Origin: a virus
DNA length: 45,321 nucleotides
Direction: 5' to 3' (one strand)
Virus record (IMG/VR): IMGVR_UViG_3300009499_000297
Span: 1 to 45,321 of that record
The notes under the pieces were generated by a model. That model worked only from the letters and a program-made list of their open reading frames with translations. It was not told the DNA's origin and made no database searches. The position numbers and the translations under genes were made by a program. Position 1 is the first letter of the stretch. Every line of letters starts with the position of its first letter. Of this stretch, positions 33,740-41,593 are shown piece by piece.

Positions 33740-34549
33740 TCATCTCGCCCTCGGCCCTTTCCCAGGATAGGGCACAAACCCATCCCTATAGATGTACACC
33801 GGCCCACCGCATCGGCGGTTTGCACCGTTGATGCACCCCCGGACGCCGCCTGCGACCTTGAACCATAGCCACAGTCGCGCCTCGGCATTGTAGATGGAGG
33901 CCACGTAGCCCCATTGGGCCATTAGGAGCGCCATGCTGTGATTCGTGAAGAACGCGCAATGGACCGGCAGCAGATAAAACCACGACGGGTCGCGCGGGAC
34001 TTGCTCGCACACCAGGGTATGGATGCCCAAGACCCCGTCTGGCGAGACCAGCGCGTGGATGGCGTCCAGTTCCTTACGCCGCGTGAGGTGTTCAAATACG
34101 GAGGTCGTGATTACAAAGCCGTAGTAACCGGGCGTAAGGTCGGAGTCGCAGAGGTAGCCCGAAAGCGGCATGTGTCTGTCATACTTGAGCAGCGGTGGGC
34201 AGTCCTGTCCAAGCAGCGCCGAGAGTTTGCTGTCACCGCAGCCGTAGTCGAGCCACGGGGCGCTATCGTTCAAGAGGCCGAGTCGGGTGGCGTCGTCGAG
34301 CACGCGCGCCTGGCTGTGCAGCCGTTCTAGCCATCGCGGATCGTCGGGGTTGGATCCTGTGCCCTGATAGCTTTGGTGATACGCGCGGGTTAGGACCTCG
34401 CGCTCGCCGGGTGTCATTTCTGCGTGGGTTTTTGAAAGGACAAAGCCACAGTTTGGGCAAGCCCAGTAGTCCACCGCGCAGAGGTCATGCACCGTGAACG
34501 TCTTTGAAAAACTGAACGCCATGACGCCGTCACAGATGATGCAGTTCAT
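33740..34549 (-). CDS. Class I SAM-dependent methyltransferase with zinc-ribbon head
   Basis: A 269-residue protein. An N-terminal four-Cys ribbon (C3/C6 and C31/C34) leads into a Rossmann-type methyltransferase: motif I WLDYGCGDS (99-107), an acidic strand end in LLKYDRHMP, and ITTSVFEHLTRRKELDAIHALVSPDGVLGIHT. This layout is typical of C- or O-methyltransferases of sugar or small-molecule pathways (Methyltransf_23-like). It is coupled to the helicase by an ATGA overlap (34546-34549). Its substrate in the phage is unknown; DNA or surface sugars are possible. Confidence 0.78.
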   Translation of the reverse strand: MNCIICDGVMAFSFSKTFTVHDLCAVDYWACPNCGFVLSKTHAEMTPGEREVLTRAYHQSYQGTGSNPDDPRWLERLHSQARVLDDATRLGLLNDSAPWLDYGCGDSKLSALLGQDCPPLLKYDRHMPLSGYLCDSDLTPGYYGFVITTSVFEHLTRRKELDAIHALVSPDGVLGIHTLVCEQVPRDPSWFYLLPVHCAFFTNHSMALLMAQWGYVASIYNAEARLWLWFKVAGGVRGCINGANRRCGGPVYIYRDGFVPYPGKGPRAR

Positions 34550-35922
34550 CCGACCCTCGCGCCTTCGAGCCGGCCCGATGCCCGTCGTCGTTTCCACTGA
34601 TGCCAGGCCCAGCCGGACTTGTACCCTGAGCGTTTGGCGATACCATGCCAGTCCTTGAGCGTCGACGCCGCTTTCATGAGCACTGCCCGCTCCTCGGGCG
34701 TGACAGGCTCGAGCTCGCCCTCTACTTCCTTCGCGGTCTGCTTGCGGGCCTCGACGGGATAGATGAGCCCGCACTCCGGGCACGACAGCGCCCAGGCGTG
34801 TACGAGGTAGCAGGCCGGGCACTGCCTGATCTTGACCTCGGACTCCTCGGGCATGCGCTTCGGGGCGCCGTGCTCGAGGCTCCAGGGCCGGTCCTCGTCG
34901 GGCAGGCCGTGCCGGAAGTAGTTGCCGACATGATCGAGAATGATGGCCCGGTCCTTCCCCGGCGCCGGCCGGAGACAGCGGCCAACCTGCTGCAGATAGA
35001 GACCCGTCGACTTCGTCGGCCGGAGAAGGATGGCCACGACCACGCTTGGGATATCCACGCCTTCCGAGACAAGGTCGCAACTCGTGAGGACGTTCAGCCG
35101 ACCGTCGCCCAGGGCCGCGATACGGTCATCGCGGGTCGCCTGGGGCAAGCTGCCGTCTACGGACTCCGCCCGGAACCCGGCGCCCCGGAACTGGTCGGCC
35201 ACATGCTGGGCATGGGCCACCGACGCGCAAAAAGCGATGGCTGGTAGTCCATTTGCCAAGCGGATGTAGTGCTCGACGGCAGAGCCGGTGATCTCCGAGC
35301 GGTCCAGCAGTTCGGCCAGCTTCTCCCGCTCGAAGTCCCCGCCCCGCGTCCGGAGACCGGTCAGGTCTAGCTTGAGCGGCGGCTTCCAGACCTTGGCCGG
35401 CACAAGAAAGCCACGTCGGATCAGGTCCGAGATATGCGGCCCTTGGATCAGCGTGTCGTACACATGGGCGAGACCCCGGCCGCTGAGCCGGCAAGGTGTG
35501 GCCGTCACTCCGAGGACCCGGGCGCCGGGATGCCGGGCGAGCACCTTGGACCAAGTGCCAGCCACGGCGTGATGGCCCTCGTCGAACACGAGGAAATCCA
35601 CGGGGTCGAGATGCCGACGCACAAGGGTCTGGATCGACGCGACCTGGATCGTCTGACGGGTGACAGGCCGGCCCGGGGCAATGATGCCGTGGGGCACCTC
35701 GAGCTCGGTCAGAGACTGCGAGGCTTGGTGCAGAAGCTCGCGCCGATGGACACAAATGCAGGTCCGTGTGCCCAGGGCAGCCGCCTGCTGGGCGATGTAG
35801 CAGAAAATCCAGGTCTTTCCTCCACCTGTGCTAAGGACATACATCACGGCCTGCCGGCCTTGGGCGAAGGCTTGGCGTATCTCGTCCACGCCGATGTCCT
35901 GGTAGTCGCGGAGGGTGATCAT
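34546..35922 (-). CDS. SF2 DEAD/DEAH-type helicase
   Basis: A 458-residue ATPase/helicase. It starts with a Q-motif-like LRDYQ, then Walker A STGGGKT (31-37), DEGH (114-117), TATP (140-143) and the helicase C motif QQVGRCLRP (about 311-319). A four-Cys zinc ribbon follows (CPAC, CPEC, about 372-388), then a helical C-terminal tail with WHGIAKRSGYKSGWAWHQWKRRRA. The family (RadD/UvsW-like) remodels branched DNA. The ATGA overlap with the previous gene and GAGGA near the ATG fix the start at 35922. As the only helicase here, it may serve replication or recombination. Confidence 0.9.
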   Translation of the reverse strand: MITLRDYQDIGVDEIRQAFAQGRQAVMYVLSTGGGKTWIFCYIAQQAAALGTRTCICVHRRELLHQASQSLTELEVPHGIIAPGRPVTRQTIQVASIQTLVRRHLDPVDFLVFDEGHHAVAGTWSKVLARHPGARVLGVTATPCRLSGRGLAHVYDTLIQGPHISDLIRRGFLVPAKVWKPPLKLDLTGLRTRGGDFEREKLAELLDRSEITGSAVEHYIRLANGLPAIAFCASVAHAQHVADQFRGAGFRAESVDGSLPQATRDDRIAALGDGRLNVLTSCDLVSEGVDIPSVVVAILLRPTKSTGLYLQQVGRCLRPAPGKDRAIILDHVGNYFRHGLPDEDRPWSLEHGAPKRMPEESEVKIRQCPACYLVHAWALSCPECGLIYPVEARKQTAKEVEGELEPVTPEERAVLMKAASTLKDWHGIAKRSGYKSGWAWHQWKRRRASGRLEGARVG

Positions 35923-36209
35923 AAGTCCTCGATGGTCGAATGCTTGTCCAAATACTTGAGGAAGTCCTTGATAGTCCAGGGCCTGCCCCGACACAGGGTC
36001 GCGATAAGCACCTGGAGCGTCCGCATATAGAACGCGATTTCCACTTCGCGTGCATGCTCGAGTACAAGAATCTCGGGCGGGTCGCCGCTCTGGGTGATCC
36101 AGTAACCGTCCTTGTTCAGATCGTGGGCTCCTGTATGGATGGAGTTGGCTATCCGTCGTCGCCGCGTGGTGAAGGTCTGCCGGGCCGCTTCGAGGGCCTC
36201 TGTCGTCAT
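35919..36209 (-). CDS. Small hypothetical protein before the helicase
   Basis: A 96-residue protein, helical, with TLQVLIATLCRGRPWTIKDFLKYLDKHSTIEDL at the end and ILVLEHAREVEIAFYMR before it. The start at 36209 is fixed by the ATGA overlap with the gene before, and the end overlaps the helicase by ATGA. It is in a tightly coupled recombination cluster. No family is recognised. Confidence 0.62.
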   Translation of the reverse strand: MTTEALEAARQTFTTRRRRIANSIHTGAHDLNKDGYWITQSGDPPEILVLEHAREVEIAFYMRTLQVLIATLCRGRPWTIKDFLKYLDKHSTIEDL

Positions 36210-36538
36210 GGCTTCAACATCGCTATCTCGCAGCAAGAGTAGTGGCGCTCAGAGCATTCACGCAGAAACCGCTTTTTCTGCGCGAGTGTCAACAATTCCC
36301 ACGTGACCGCCACCGCTGAGCGCCATGCGCCAATTCGCGTGACCCCACATCCAAGCGATATCTCCTGGCAACTCGCGTCCAATTCATGCGTAGCACGAAT
36401 ACTCCACAGCCTTCTTGCAAACACGTAAGAGCCCTTCACTCGGGAAGGCGGAAAAGGACGCCACCCCCACGCTTGCAATAGCTTGCGTGCCCTCTTGGCA
36501 TCGATCCTGTCGAATTGTAGGCTCGGTGTGTCACTCAT
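36206..36538 (-). CDS. Small basic hypothetical protein
   Basis: A 110-residue basic protein with a helical N-terminus (FDRIDAKRARKLLQAWGW) and a Cys-containing middle (LDASCQEISLGCGVTRIG). The start at 36538 is fixed by the ATGA overlap with the ASCH gene, and its end overlaps the next by ATGA. The function is not recognised. Confidence 0.6.
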   Translation of the reverse strand: MSDTPSLQFDRIDAKRARKLLQAWGWRPFPPSRVKGSYVFARRLWSIRATHELDASCQEISLGCGVTRIGAWRSAVAVTWELLTLAQKKRFLRECSERHYSCCEIAMLKP

Positions 36539-36936
36539 GTCCTCGCCTCCGGCACCGCGTCGAGCGGCACGTTGAACAGTTGCAGCCGGCCCCGGTAGGG
36601 GACCGGGGTATGGAAGGGCGCCGCGTCGCGCACGTACCAGCCGTACTGGCCGGGGTTGTGCCAGTCGCTCGACACAGTACGGTCGCAGGCGAAGACGGTC
36701 ACTTGGCCGACGATGGCGCCGAAGGGGATGGCGTCGTAATCTGGGACGTGAACGCCTCTCCTCTGAAGCCATCTCTGAAGCCGGCGCCAGTCCTCGCGGT
36801 CGTTGGTCTTGCTCGCGTGGATCAATAGCGGCCCGCGATGGTTCGTGTACCACGTCCGGTTCTCCACGTCCTTGAACCCATGCACGAGCAGCCAGGCCCA
36901 TGTGCGGGTCACGGAGAGGGCTTTCATGGTGTCCAT
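36535..36936 (-). CDS. ASCH (PUA-like) domain protein
   Basis: A 133-residue single-domain protein with the ASCH pattern: ALSVTRTWAWLLVHGFKDVENRTWYTNHRGPLLIHASK, then FGAIVGQVTVFACDR and the Trp/Tyr-rich end. ASCH domains bind RNA or modified nucleotides, and some act as nucleases or amidohydrolases. In phages they may act on host RNA or modified bases. The ATG at 36936 or 36927 may be used; neither has a strong RBS. It is coupled to the following gene by ATGA. Confidence 0.82.
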   Translation of the reverse strand: MDTMKALSVTRTWAWLLVHGFKDVENRTWYTNHRGPLLIHASKTNDREDWRRLQRWLQRRGVHVPDYDAIPFGAIVGQVTVFACDRTVSSDWHNPGQYGWYVRDAAPFHTPVPYRGRLQLFNVPLDAVPEART

Positions 36937-36941
36937 CGGGC

Positions 36942-37139
36942 TTAATCTCTTACCTGTTTTGGGTCGCCATACGTGATGTACATTTCAACTTCTACCCAGG
37001 TCGTGTGACCCGTCGCGTCATGGTGACGTGCCGCAACCGCCTGCGCATTTGGACTATACCAATGCGGTAGGCCGCTCGGGCCACCGTGGCATTCCCAGCA
37101 ACCGGCGTGAACGTGTCTGCTAGTCCAGGTTTCTCTCAT
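36942..37139 (-). CDS. Small Cys/His protein
   Basis: A 65-residue protein with CWEC at 14-17, His10 nearby and a HHDATGHTTWVEVE segment at 39-52, as in small single-zinc proteins. ATGA overlap with the preceding micro-ORF (37136-37139) fixes the start. No family is recognised. Confidence 0.58.
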   Translation of the reverse strand: MRETWTSRHVHAGCWECHGGPSGLPHWYSPNAQAVAARHHDATGHTTWVEVEMYITYGDPKQVRD

Positions 37140-37222
37140 CGCGGGGGTAGCACCAAGAGCAAAAGCAGGATTATTGCCGCGCCCATCAACAACCCAAATC
37201 CGAAAGCACCGAGTGTAGTCAT
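37136..37222 (-). CDS. 28-residue single-pass membrane microprotein
   Basis: This tiny gene encodes a hydrophobic helix (GAFGFGLLMGAAIILLLLLVLPPR) after MTTL. It overlaps the methyltransferase by ATGA at its start (37219-37222) and the following gene by ATGA at its end. Both couplings make real translation likely. It may be a membrane regulator or toxin-like peptide; nothing further can be said. Confidence 0.62.
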   Translation of the reverse strand: MTTLGAFGFGLLMGAAIILLLLLVLPPR

Positions 37223-37929
37223 GCCACGTCCCCCAGGTTCCGGCGCGTCATCTCGCAGTAGTCGGTCCGCTTGTCGATACCGAGAAAGCCACGGCCCATC
37301 TTGAGCGCGACAATGCCCGTCGTGCCGCGGCCACAGAAGGGGTCCAAGACCATGTCGCCCGGGTCCGTCGTGGGCTCGATGCACCGGCGCACCAGTTCCT
37401 CGGGGAACTCACAGGGATGCTGCTTGTTGGGGACAGCCGGGATGGACCAGACCGTCGAGTAGCCACAGCCCAGATGCCACTTCCTCGGGCGCCCGAGCAT
37501 GTACACCCGCTCGTCAGACTGCACATACCGCCTCGACCCGCCCCCGGCGCCGCCACGTCGGTCCCAGATGATCTCGCACCAGATCGGGAAATCGCGCAAC
37601 CAGTCCAGCGGATGGTAAATGCAGCCCCGTCGTTTCCAGGCGTACCTGATTTTGTGGGTGTAGAACACGGGACCTGCTGTGACTCGCAAGCATTCAGCCA
37701 CGACCGCCTTTTGCCATTCCTGATACTCGGGCTCGGGCATGGCGTCGTCGTACCAGTGCTCTTTGTTGCGGTCGAACGAGTGGCACCGTGCATTCGGGCC
37801 ACCGCCCGACCACTCGAGCACGCGGTTGTAAGGCGGGCTGGTGACGGTCGCCTCGAAGTAGTTGTCGGACATGCCTTGCAAGATCGGCAGGCAGTCGCCG
37901 CAGATGACTGGATGGGAGGGAGCGGTCAC
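37219..37929 (-). CDS. DNA N4/N6 methyltransferase (beta class)
   Basis: A 236-residue DNA methyltransferase. The catalytic motif TSPPY is near residues 30-34 and the SAM-binding motif DMVLDPFCGRGTT with GIDKRTDYCEMTRRNL is near the C-terminus. This order is typical of beta-class amino-methyltransferases. The start is GTG 37929, with GAGGAG upstream and a GTGA overlap with the previous gene. I see no restriction endonuclease beside it, so it is probably an orphan that protects phage DNA. The recognised site is unknown. Confidence 0.92.
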   Translation of the reverse strand: MTAPSHPVICGDCLPILQGMSDNYFEATVTSPPYNRVLEWSGGGPNARCHSFDRNKEHWYDDAMPEPEYQEWQKAVVAECLRVTAGPVFYTHKIRYAWKRRGCIYHPLDWLRDFPIWCEIIWDRRGGAGGGSRRYVQSDERVYMLGRPRKWHLGCGYSTVWSIPAVPNKQHPCEFPEELVRRCIEPTTDPGDMVLDPFCGRGTTGIVALKMGRGFLGIDKRTDYCEMTRRNLGDVA

Positions 37930-38267
37930 GGCTGGGGCTCCTCGTCGGATGGGCCGTCCAGGAAGGCGCGCGAGTCGTCACAGACATCTTGGGTTTCAAG
38001 CATCTCGCTGTTGTCATGTGCAGTAACCCACCCACGCAGCAACTCGCGGGCGGTGGCCTGCCACGCCCCCAGTTCCGCCACGCGCTGTTCGGCTTTGTTC
38101 GCCCGGTCGTACAGGGCGTGGTAGCATCGGTCGCTGAACTTGCGGCCGTAGAGTTGTTGCAACCGTGCTTCGGCCCCCGCCACCGCGATGGCGCGGAAGA
38201 AGGCCCGCAGTTCGGCGCGCTCGGCGCGTCGCCGTAGGTTGTAGCCATATTCCACTCGGTCCATCAT
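37926..38267 (-). CDS. Helical hypothetical protein
   Basis: A 113-residue protein, helical and Ala/Arg/Glu-rich (RRRAERAELRAFFRAIAVAGAEARLQQLYG, YDRANKAEQRVAELGAWQATA). The start at 38267 is fixed by ATGA overlap with the SbcC-like gene; a GTGA overlap couples it to the methyltransferase. No family is recognised; the coiled segments may be an adaptor. Confidence 0.58.
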   Translation of the reverse strand: MMDRVEYGYNLRRRAERAELRAFFRAIAVAGAEARLQQLYGRKFSDRCYHALYDRANKAEQRVAELGAWQATARELLRGWVTAHDNSEMLETQDVCDDSRAFLDGPSDEEPQP

Positions 38268-40177
38268 GTTGTGACCCCGTTCGCGACCCAGATGACACCC
38301 ACCGGGGCCAGCGCTTCCGACATCATTGCCAGGTCCGGGTCGCCCGGCAGGCCATACGCGGCGGCCAGCCAGATCGTTCCCGCCGCGCACTGGGCCAAGG
38401 TCTCGAACACACGGCCCTTGTGCCGAGCGTCCAGCTTGTCGAGGCCGTCCACCATGACCAGGCCGCCATCGCCGGCGAACCCCATTGCCACGGCGAGTTG
38501 GGCCAGAACGAACTCACCCTCGCTGACCTGGCTGACCGGGATCATCTGTCCCCCGGTCCGGCCCATGAGCACCGTCGCGTCTGTGCCGGTCACCTGGACG
38601 GCCAGTTGGTAGCCGAAGGGCTCGAGCTGCTGATTGCAACGGTCGATGAACAGCCGCTGGCCGTCTGCCCCCAGGGCCTTCTGGATCGCCCCCTTCTCGA
38701 ATGCCGTCACGGCCCACTCGAGCTGCTCGAGCTCGGCTTGATGCTCCGCCAACTCCGCCTGGAGCATGCGACGCTGGTCGACCCGGTGCAACGACTGGAG
38801 GATCAGCCGGCCGGTCGCGATCCGCTCGTCAATGGTGGCGATATCGGCCTGGATCTCGTCTGCTGTGCGCTCGCTGGCGGGCCGCTCGGCCTTCAGGGCC
38901 GCGACCCGGGCCTCCGCCCTTGTGAGATCGCTTTGAGCCTCGCCCAGAGTTTCGCGGGCGGTATCGAGACGGTCGCGCGCGGCCTCCAGGCTACGTTTGC
39001 CTTCCTCGATAGCTCGCTCGCAAGCGACTTTCAGCTTATCGAGCTTGATCTGTTCGGCCCGGGCGGCGTCCGCATCCTTCTGCAACGGCGCGACCATCTT
39101 CGCCTTCGTGACATCGGTCAGCTTCCGATTGCAGTACGGGCAGCGCTCTTGGTCCCCGATCTCGTCCAGCGCGCGTTGCGCCTTTTTCAGGGAGCCTTCG
39201 GCCAAGGCAAGTTGCCCGCGCAACTCCGATTCGCGGTTGCGAGCGTCACTGACCTGCTTGCTCCATTTCTCATACGTCGCGCGGCATTCGCTCTCGGCCC
39301 GGGATTCTTCCGCCTCGCGTGCGCGCGTCAAGTCTACTTCCGCCTGCGCTTGCTTCAAGTCGTTGGCGATGCTGGCCGCACTCCGTTTGCCCTCGCTCGC
39401 CCCGAGTTCACGCTGGAGCTTATCGCGGGTCTCCATGAGCACGTCGAGATGTATGTTGACCTGAGCAAGCGAGTCCGTGGATATGGGTCTGCCCTCGCCG
39501 TCTGCGGGCAAGGTCGCGTCCTGAAGGTCAGCGATTTCCTGTTCGAGCTTTTGGATCTCGTGCTTCAGATCGCGTCGGCACTGCACGACGGAATCTCCGA
39601 TGGCGGCCAGCGCCTCCTGGGTGTCATACGCAAGGCCGCCAGCACGGCAGTAGGAGCCAAACCAGTCCGCGTGCGCCCCGAGCTCGATGGTCAGCTTGTC
39701 CTGGTTGACCTCGGCTCCGCCCAGGCCGGCCAGCAGGTCGCCGACTTCCCGGCATGTCAGATAGGCCCGGGGATTGCCGGCGCACTCGGCAGGCTCGGCT
39801 GGCATGCCTATGATGTCCCACAGGTCAGCCCGGACCTCGCGCGGACTGCCGGCCAATGCGGGCTGGTTCTGTCGCTCGACCGTGAGACCGCTCTCGCGGG
39901 CCGTCGCGGACCATTTGGCGACCATCGGCTGGCCGTGGACCTCGACCCCGAGCTCGACGCTGGCCTGCTTGCCGCGCGGGCCGACCAACTCGGCCACCTT
40001 GAGCGCCTTGCCCCGGTGGTCGTACACGTGGCCCCAGAGGACCGCTTGCACAGCCTGCTGGATCGATGTCTTCCCGGCGCCGGTCAGACCGGTCCAGAAG
40101 ACGCGGGGGGGGAGAGCGGGAATACGGACCTCTCGCAGTCCGCGGAAGTTCTTGATCTGTAGACTGGTTATGCGCAT
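38264..40177 (-). CDS. SbcC/Rad50-like SMC ATPase
   Basis: A 637-residue ATPase of the Rad50/SbcC type. It starts with LQIKNFRGLREVRIPALPPRVFWTGLTGAGKTS, with Walker A at 30-37. Long coiled coils (about 195-345 and 355-490) flank a zinc hook CPYC (346-349). The C-terminal head shows VSEGEFVLAQLA (551-562) as signature-like motif and GGLVMVDGLDKLD (571-583) as a degenerate Walker B. SbcC partners with SbcD, which is not seen; the neighbouring PD-(D/E)xK nuclease may serve instead. AAGGAGG precedes ATG 40177. It probably processes DNA ends or replication forks. Confidence 0.88.
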   Translation of the reverse strand: MRITSLQIKNFRGLREVRIPALPPRVFWTGLTGAGKTSIQQAVQAVLWGHVYDHRGKALKVAELVGPRGKQASVELGVEVHGQPMVAKWSATARESGLTVERQNQPALAGSPREVRADLWDIIGMPAEPAECAGNPRAYLTCREVGDLLAGLGGAEVNQDKLTIELGAHADWFGSYCRAGGLAYDTQEALAAIGDSVVQCRRDLKHEIQKLEQEIADLQDATLPADGEGRPISTDSLAQVNIHLDVLMETRDKLQRELGASEGKRSAASIANDLKQAQAEVDLTRAREAEESRAESECRATYEKWSKQVSDARNRESELRGQLALAEGSLKKAQRALDEIGDQERCPYCNRKLTDVTKAKMVAPLQKDADAARAEQIKLDKLKVACERAIEEGKRSLEAARDRLDTARETLGEAQSDLTRAEARVAALKAERPASERTADEIQADIATIDERIATGRLILQSLHRVDQRRMLQAELAEHQAELEQLEWAVTAFEKGAIQKALGADGQRLFIDRCNQQLEPFGYQLAVQVTGTDATVLMGRTGGQMIPVSQVSEGEFVLAQLAVAMGFAGDGGLVMVDGLDKLDARHKGRVFETLAQCAAGTIWLAAAYGLPGDPDLAMMSEALAPVGVIWVANGVTT

Positions 40178-40186
40178 GGTGCCTCC

Positions 40187-40432
40187 TTATGCCCGCTGGG
40201 GTAGCGGTAGCGGTTTCGGGATCGCGTTGTGCTGCCAACACCAGGCGTGACAAGCCGGGCATAGCTTCACCACGTCGTCATCGCCCCGGAACTGGTTCAC
40301 TTGAACGTCCTGGAGGAAGTAAGGCTTGCCGGAACCGATCCCGACGCCGCACCGATAACAGGAGATTTCCCGCCTTGCGCGACGTTGCTGCTTGCGTGAC
40401 GTGCCAAGTCTCGGATACCTGTCTCTGCTCAT
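40187..40432 (-). CDS. Small zinc-ribbon protein
   Basis: An 81-residue protein with CYRC (25-28) and CPAC (58-61) plus a Cys/His-rich tail (HAWCWQH), giving a four-Cys ribbon. The basic N-terminus (RKQQRRARREI) could bind nucleic acid. Its ATGA overlap with the Cas4/RecB-like nuclease gene suggests that it is coregulated. No family is recognised. Confidence 0.65.
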   Translation of the reverse strand: MSRDRYPRLGTSRKQQRRARREISCYRCGVGIGSGKPYFLQDVQVNQFRGDDDVVKLCPACHAWCWQHNAIPKPLPLPQRA

Positions 40433-41559
40433 GCCTTCTTCCCCTCGAACCGCACGGTCCGCTTGTTGACAGCGACTGCGGCCAGATGCTCGGGGAACGC
40501 CCCGTCCTTCATCAGCTTCTTCACCCGCGTCCCGTCCACATTGAGAAACCGCGACGGGTTTTCGACCTCGTCCAGTATTGCGGCCTCAAGGAAGTTCCCC
40601 ACATTGTCGAACCCGAGGCCCCCGACCGCGTGCTGGCCCCAGCACACATGGTTGTGCGTGACGTTACCGTGCTCCTTGCACCATTCCCGGAGTTGATCTT
40701 TCTCGCGTTTCAGGTGGGCCTCGAGCAGCGAGATGTTCTCGACGGCCTTCTGCGCCCCTTCCGCAGTGCTGATGCCATTCAGGAGGGGCTCGACCTTCGC
40801 GTTGCACACGTGGGCGTACTGGCAGGTGAGGCAGTGAGGACCGGGGGTCGGGGCCAGGGCCGTGTCGGCCTCGATGCGCGCGACCAGTTCCCGGACCTTC
40901 ACGTCGATACGCTCGGCGTCGGGATCGCGGATGTAGATCGTCCGCTTCTGGATGTTGAACCGGGTGAAGTCCAGCACGCATTCGACCTCCTGCACGCCGG
41001 GGTACAGGCCGAACAGGATCCAGGCGTAGACCTCCATCTGCAGATCGTCCACGTCGGTGTTCCAGCCGGTCTTGTAGTCCGTGATGCGTGCGCGCTCGGG
41101 CTCCGGGAACTCCAAGAGGTCGATGACGGCCCGGAACCATACGTCGTCGTCGAACCAGCCGACCTCCTCGAAGGCGCCATTGACGGCGACCTGCATTTCC
41201 GCGTCGGCGAAGGTCTTCAGATCGACCATGTGGCTGTCGAGGAATGGCTGGACCAGATCGCGGTAGACCTCGTCGAAGTCCACGTCGGTCAGCGGGTACG
41301 CCCTCCGCTTGCGTCGGCGTTCGTGCTGCTCGACCTCGAAGGCTTTCCGGGCCAGGGCCGGCGCGGCGTCGAGGTCGGTGGCCCGAGCGTGCTCGACGCA
41401 CCACTTCGTGTACATCTCGTACACGCTGTGCCCGAGACTGCCGGTCAGTAGCGGCTTGGTCTCCTCGGTCGGGGTCCGCTTGCGCTTGTGGCTGTACGCG
41501 AGTGGGCAGGTCCGCCAAAGCCTGATGACTGAGTAGCTGTACTGGTTCGTTTGCTCCAT
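40429..41559 (-). CDS. Cas4/RecB-like PD-(D/E)xK nuclease with Fe-S cysteines
   Basis: A 376-residue nuclease. Motifs of the RecB/Cas4 fold are visible: GSLGHSVYE with His44, WFRAVIDLLEF with Asp147, ITDYKTG with Asp161 and Lys163, and LQMEVYAW with Gln174. Cys18 in RTCPLAY plus Cys243, Cys246 and Cys252 in CLTCQYAHVC fit the one-plus-three cysteines of a [4Fe-4S] cluster, as in Cas4 and AddB. The C-terminal 110 residues are helical. Next to the SbcC-like ATPase and the RDF-like protein it may trim DNA ends for recombination. AGGAA is near ATG 41559. Confidence 0.85.
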   Translation of the reverse strand: MEQTNQYSYSVIRLWRTCPLAYSHKRKRTPTEETKPLLTGSLGHSVYEMYTKWCVEHARATDLDAAPALARKAFEVEQHERRRKRRAYPLTDVDFDEVYRDLVQPFLDSHMVDLKTFADAEMQVAVNGAFEEVGWFDDDVWFRAVIDLLEFPEPERARITDYKTGWNTDVDDLQMEVYAWILFGLYPGVQEVECVLDFTRFNIQKRTIYIRDPDAERIDVKVRELVARIEADTALAPTPGPHCLTCQYAHVCNAKVEPLLNGISTAEGAQKAVENISLLEAHLKREKDQLREWCKEHGNVTHNHVCWGQHAVGGLGFDNVGNFLEAAILDEVENPSRFLNVDGTRVKKLMKDGAFPEHLAAVAVNKRTVRFEGKKA

Positions 41560-41593
41560 GTGTGCTTCCTCGCTTCGTTGGAACGGTTAAGGG

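Noticed and set aside
38165-40162. Long + strand ORF of 665 residues
   Set aside because: It is the antisense shadow of the SbcC-like gene; it has no RBS and unusual composition, and the - strand protein shows clear motifs.
40189-41451. Long + strand ORF of 420 residues
   Set aside because: It is the mirror of the Cas4/RecB-like gene, which has catalytic motifs on the - strand.
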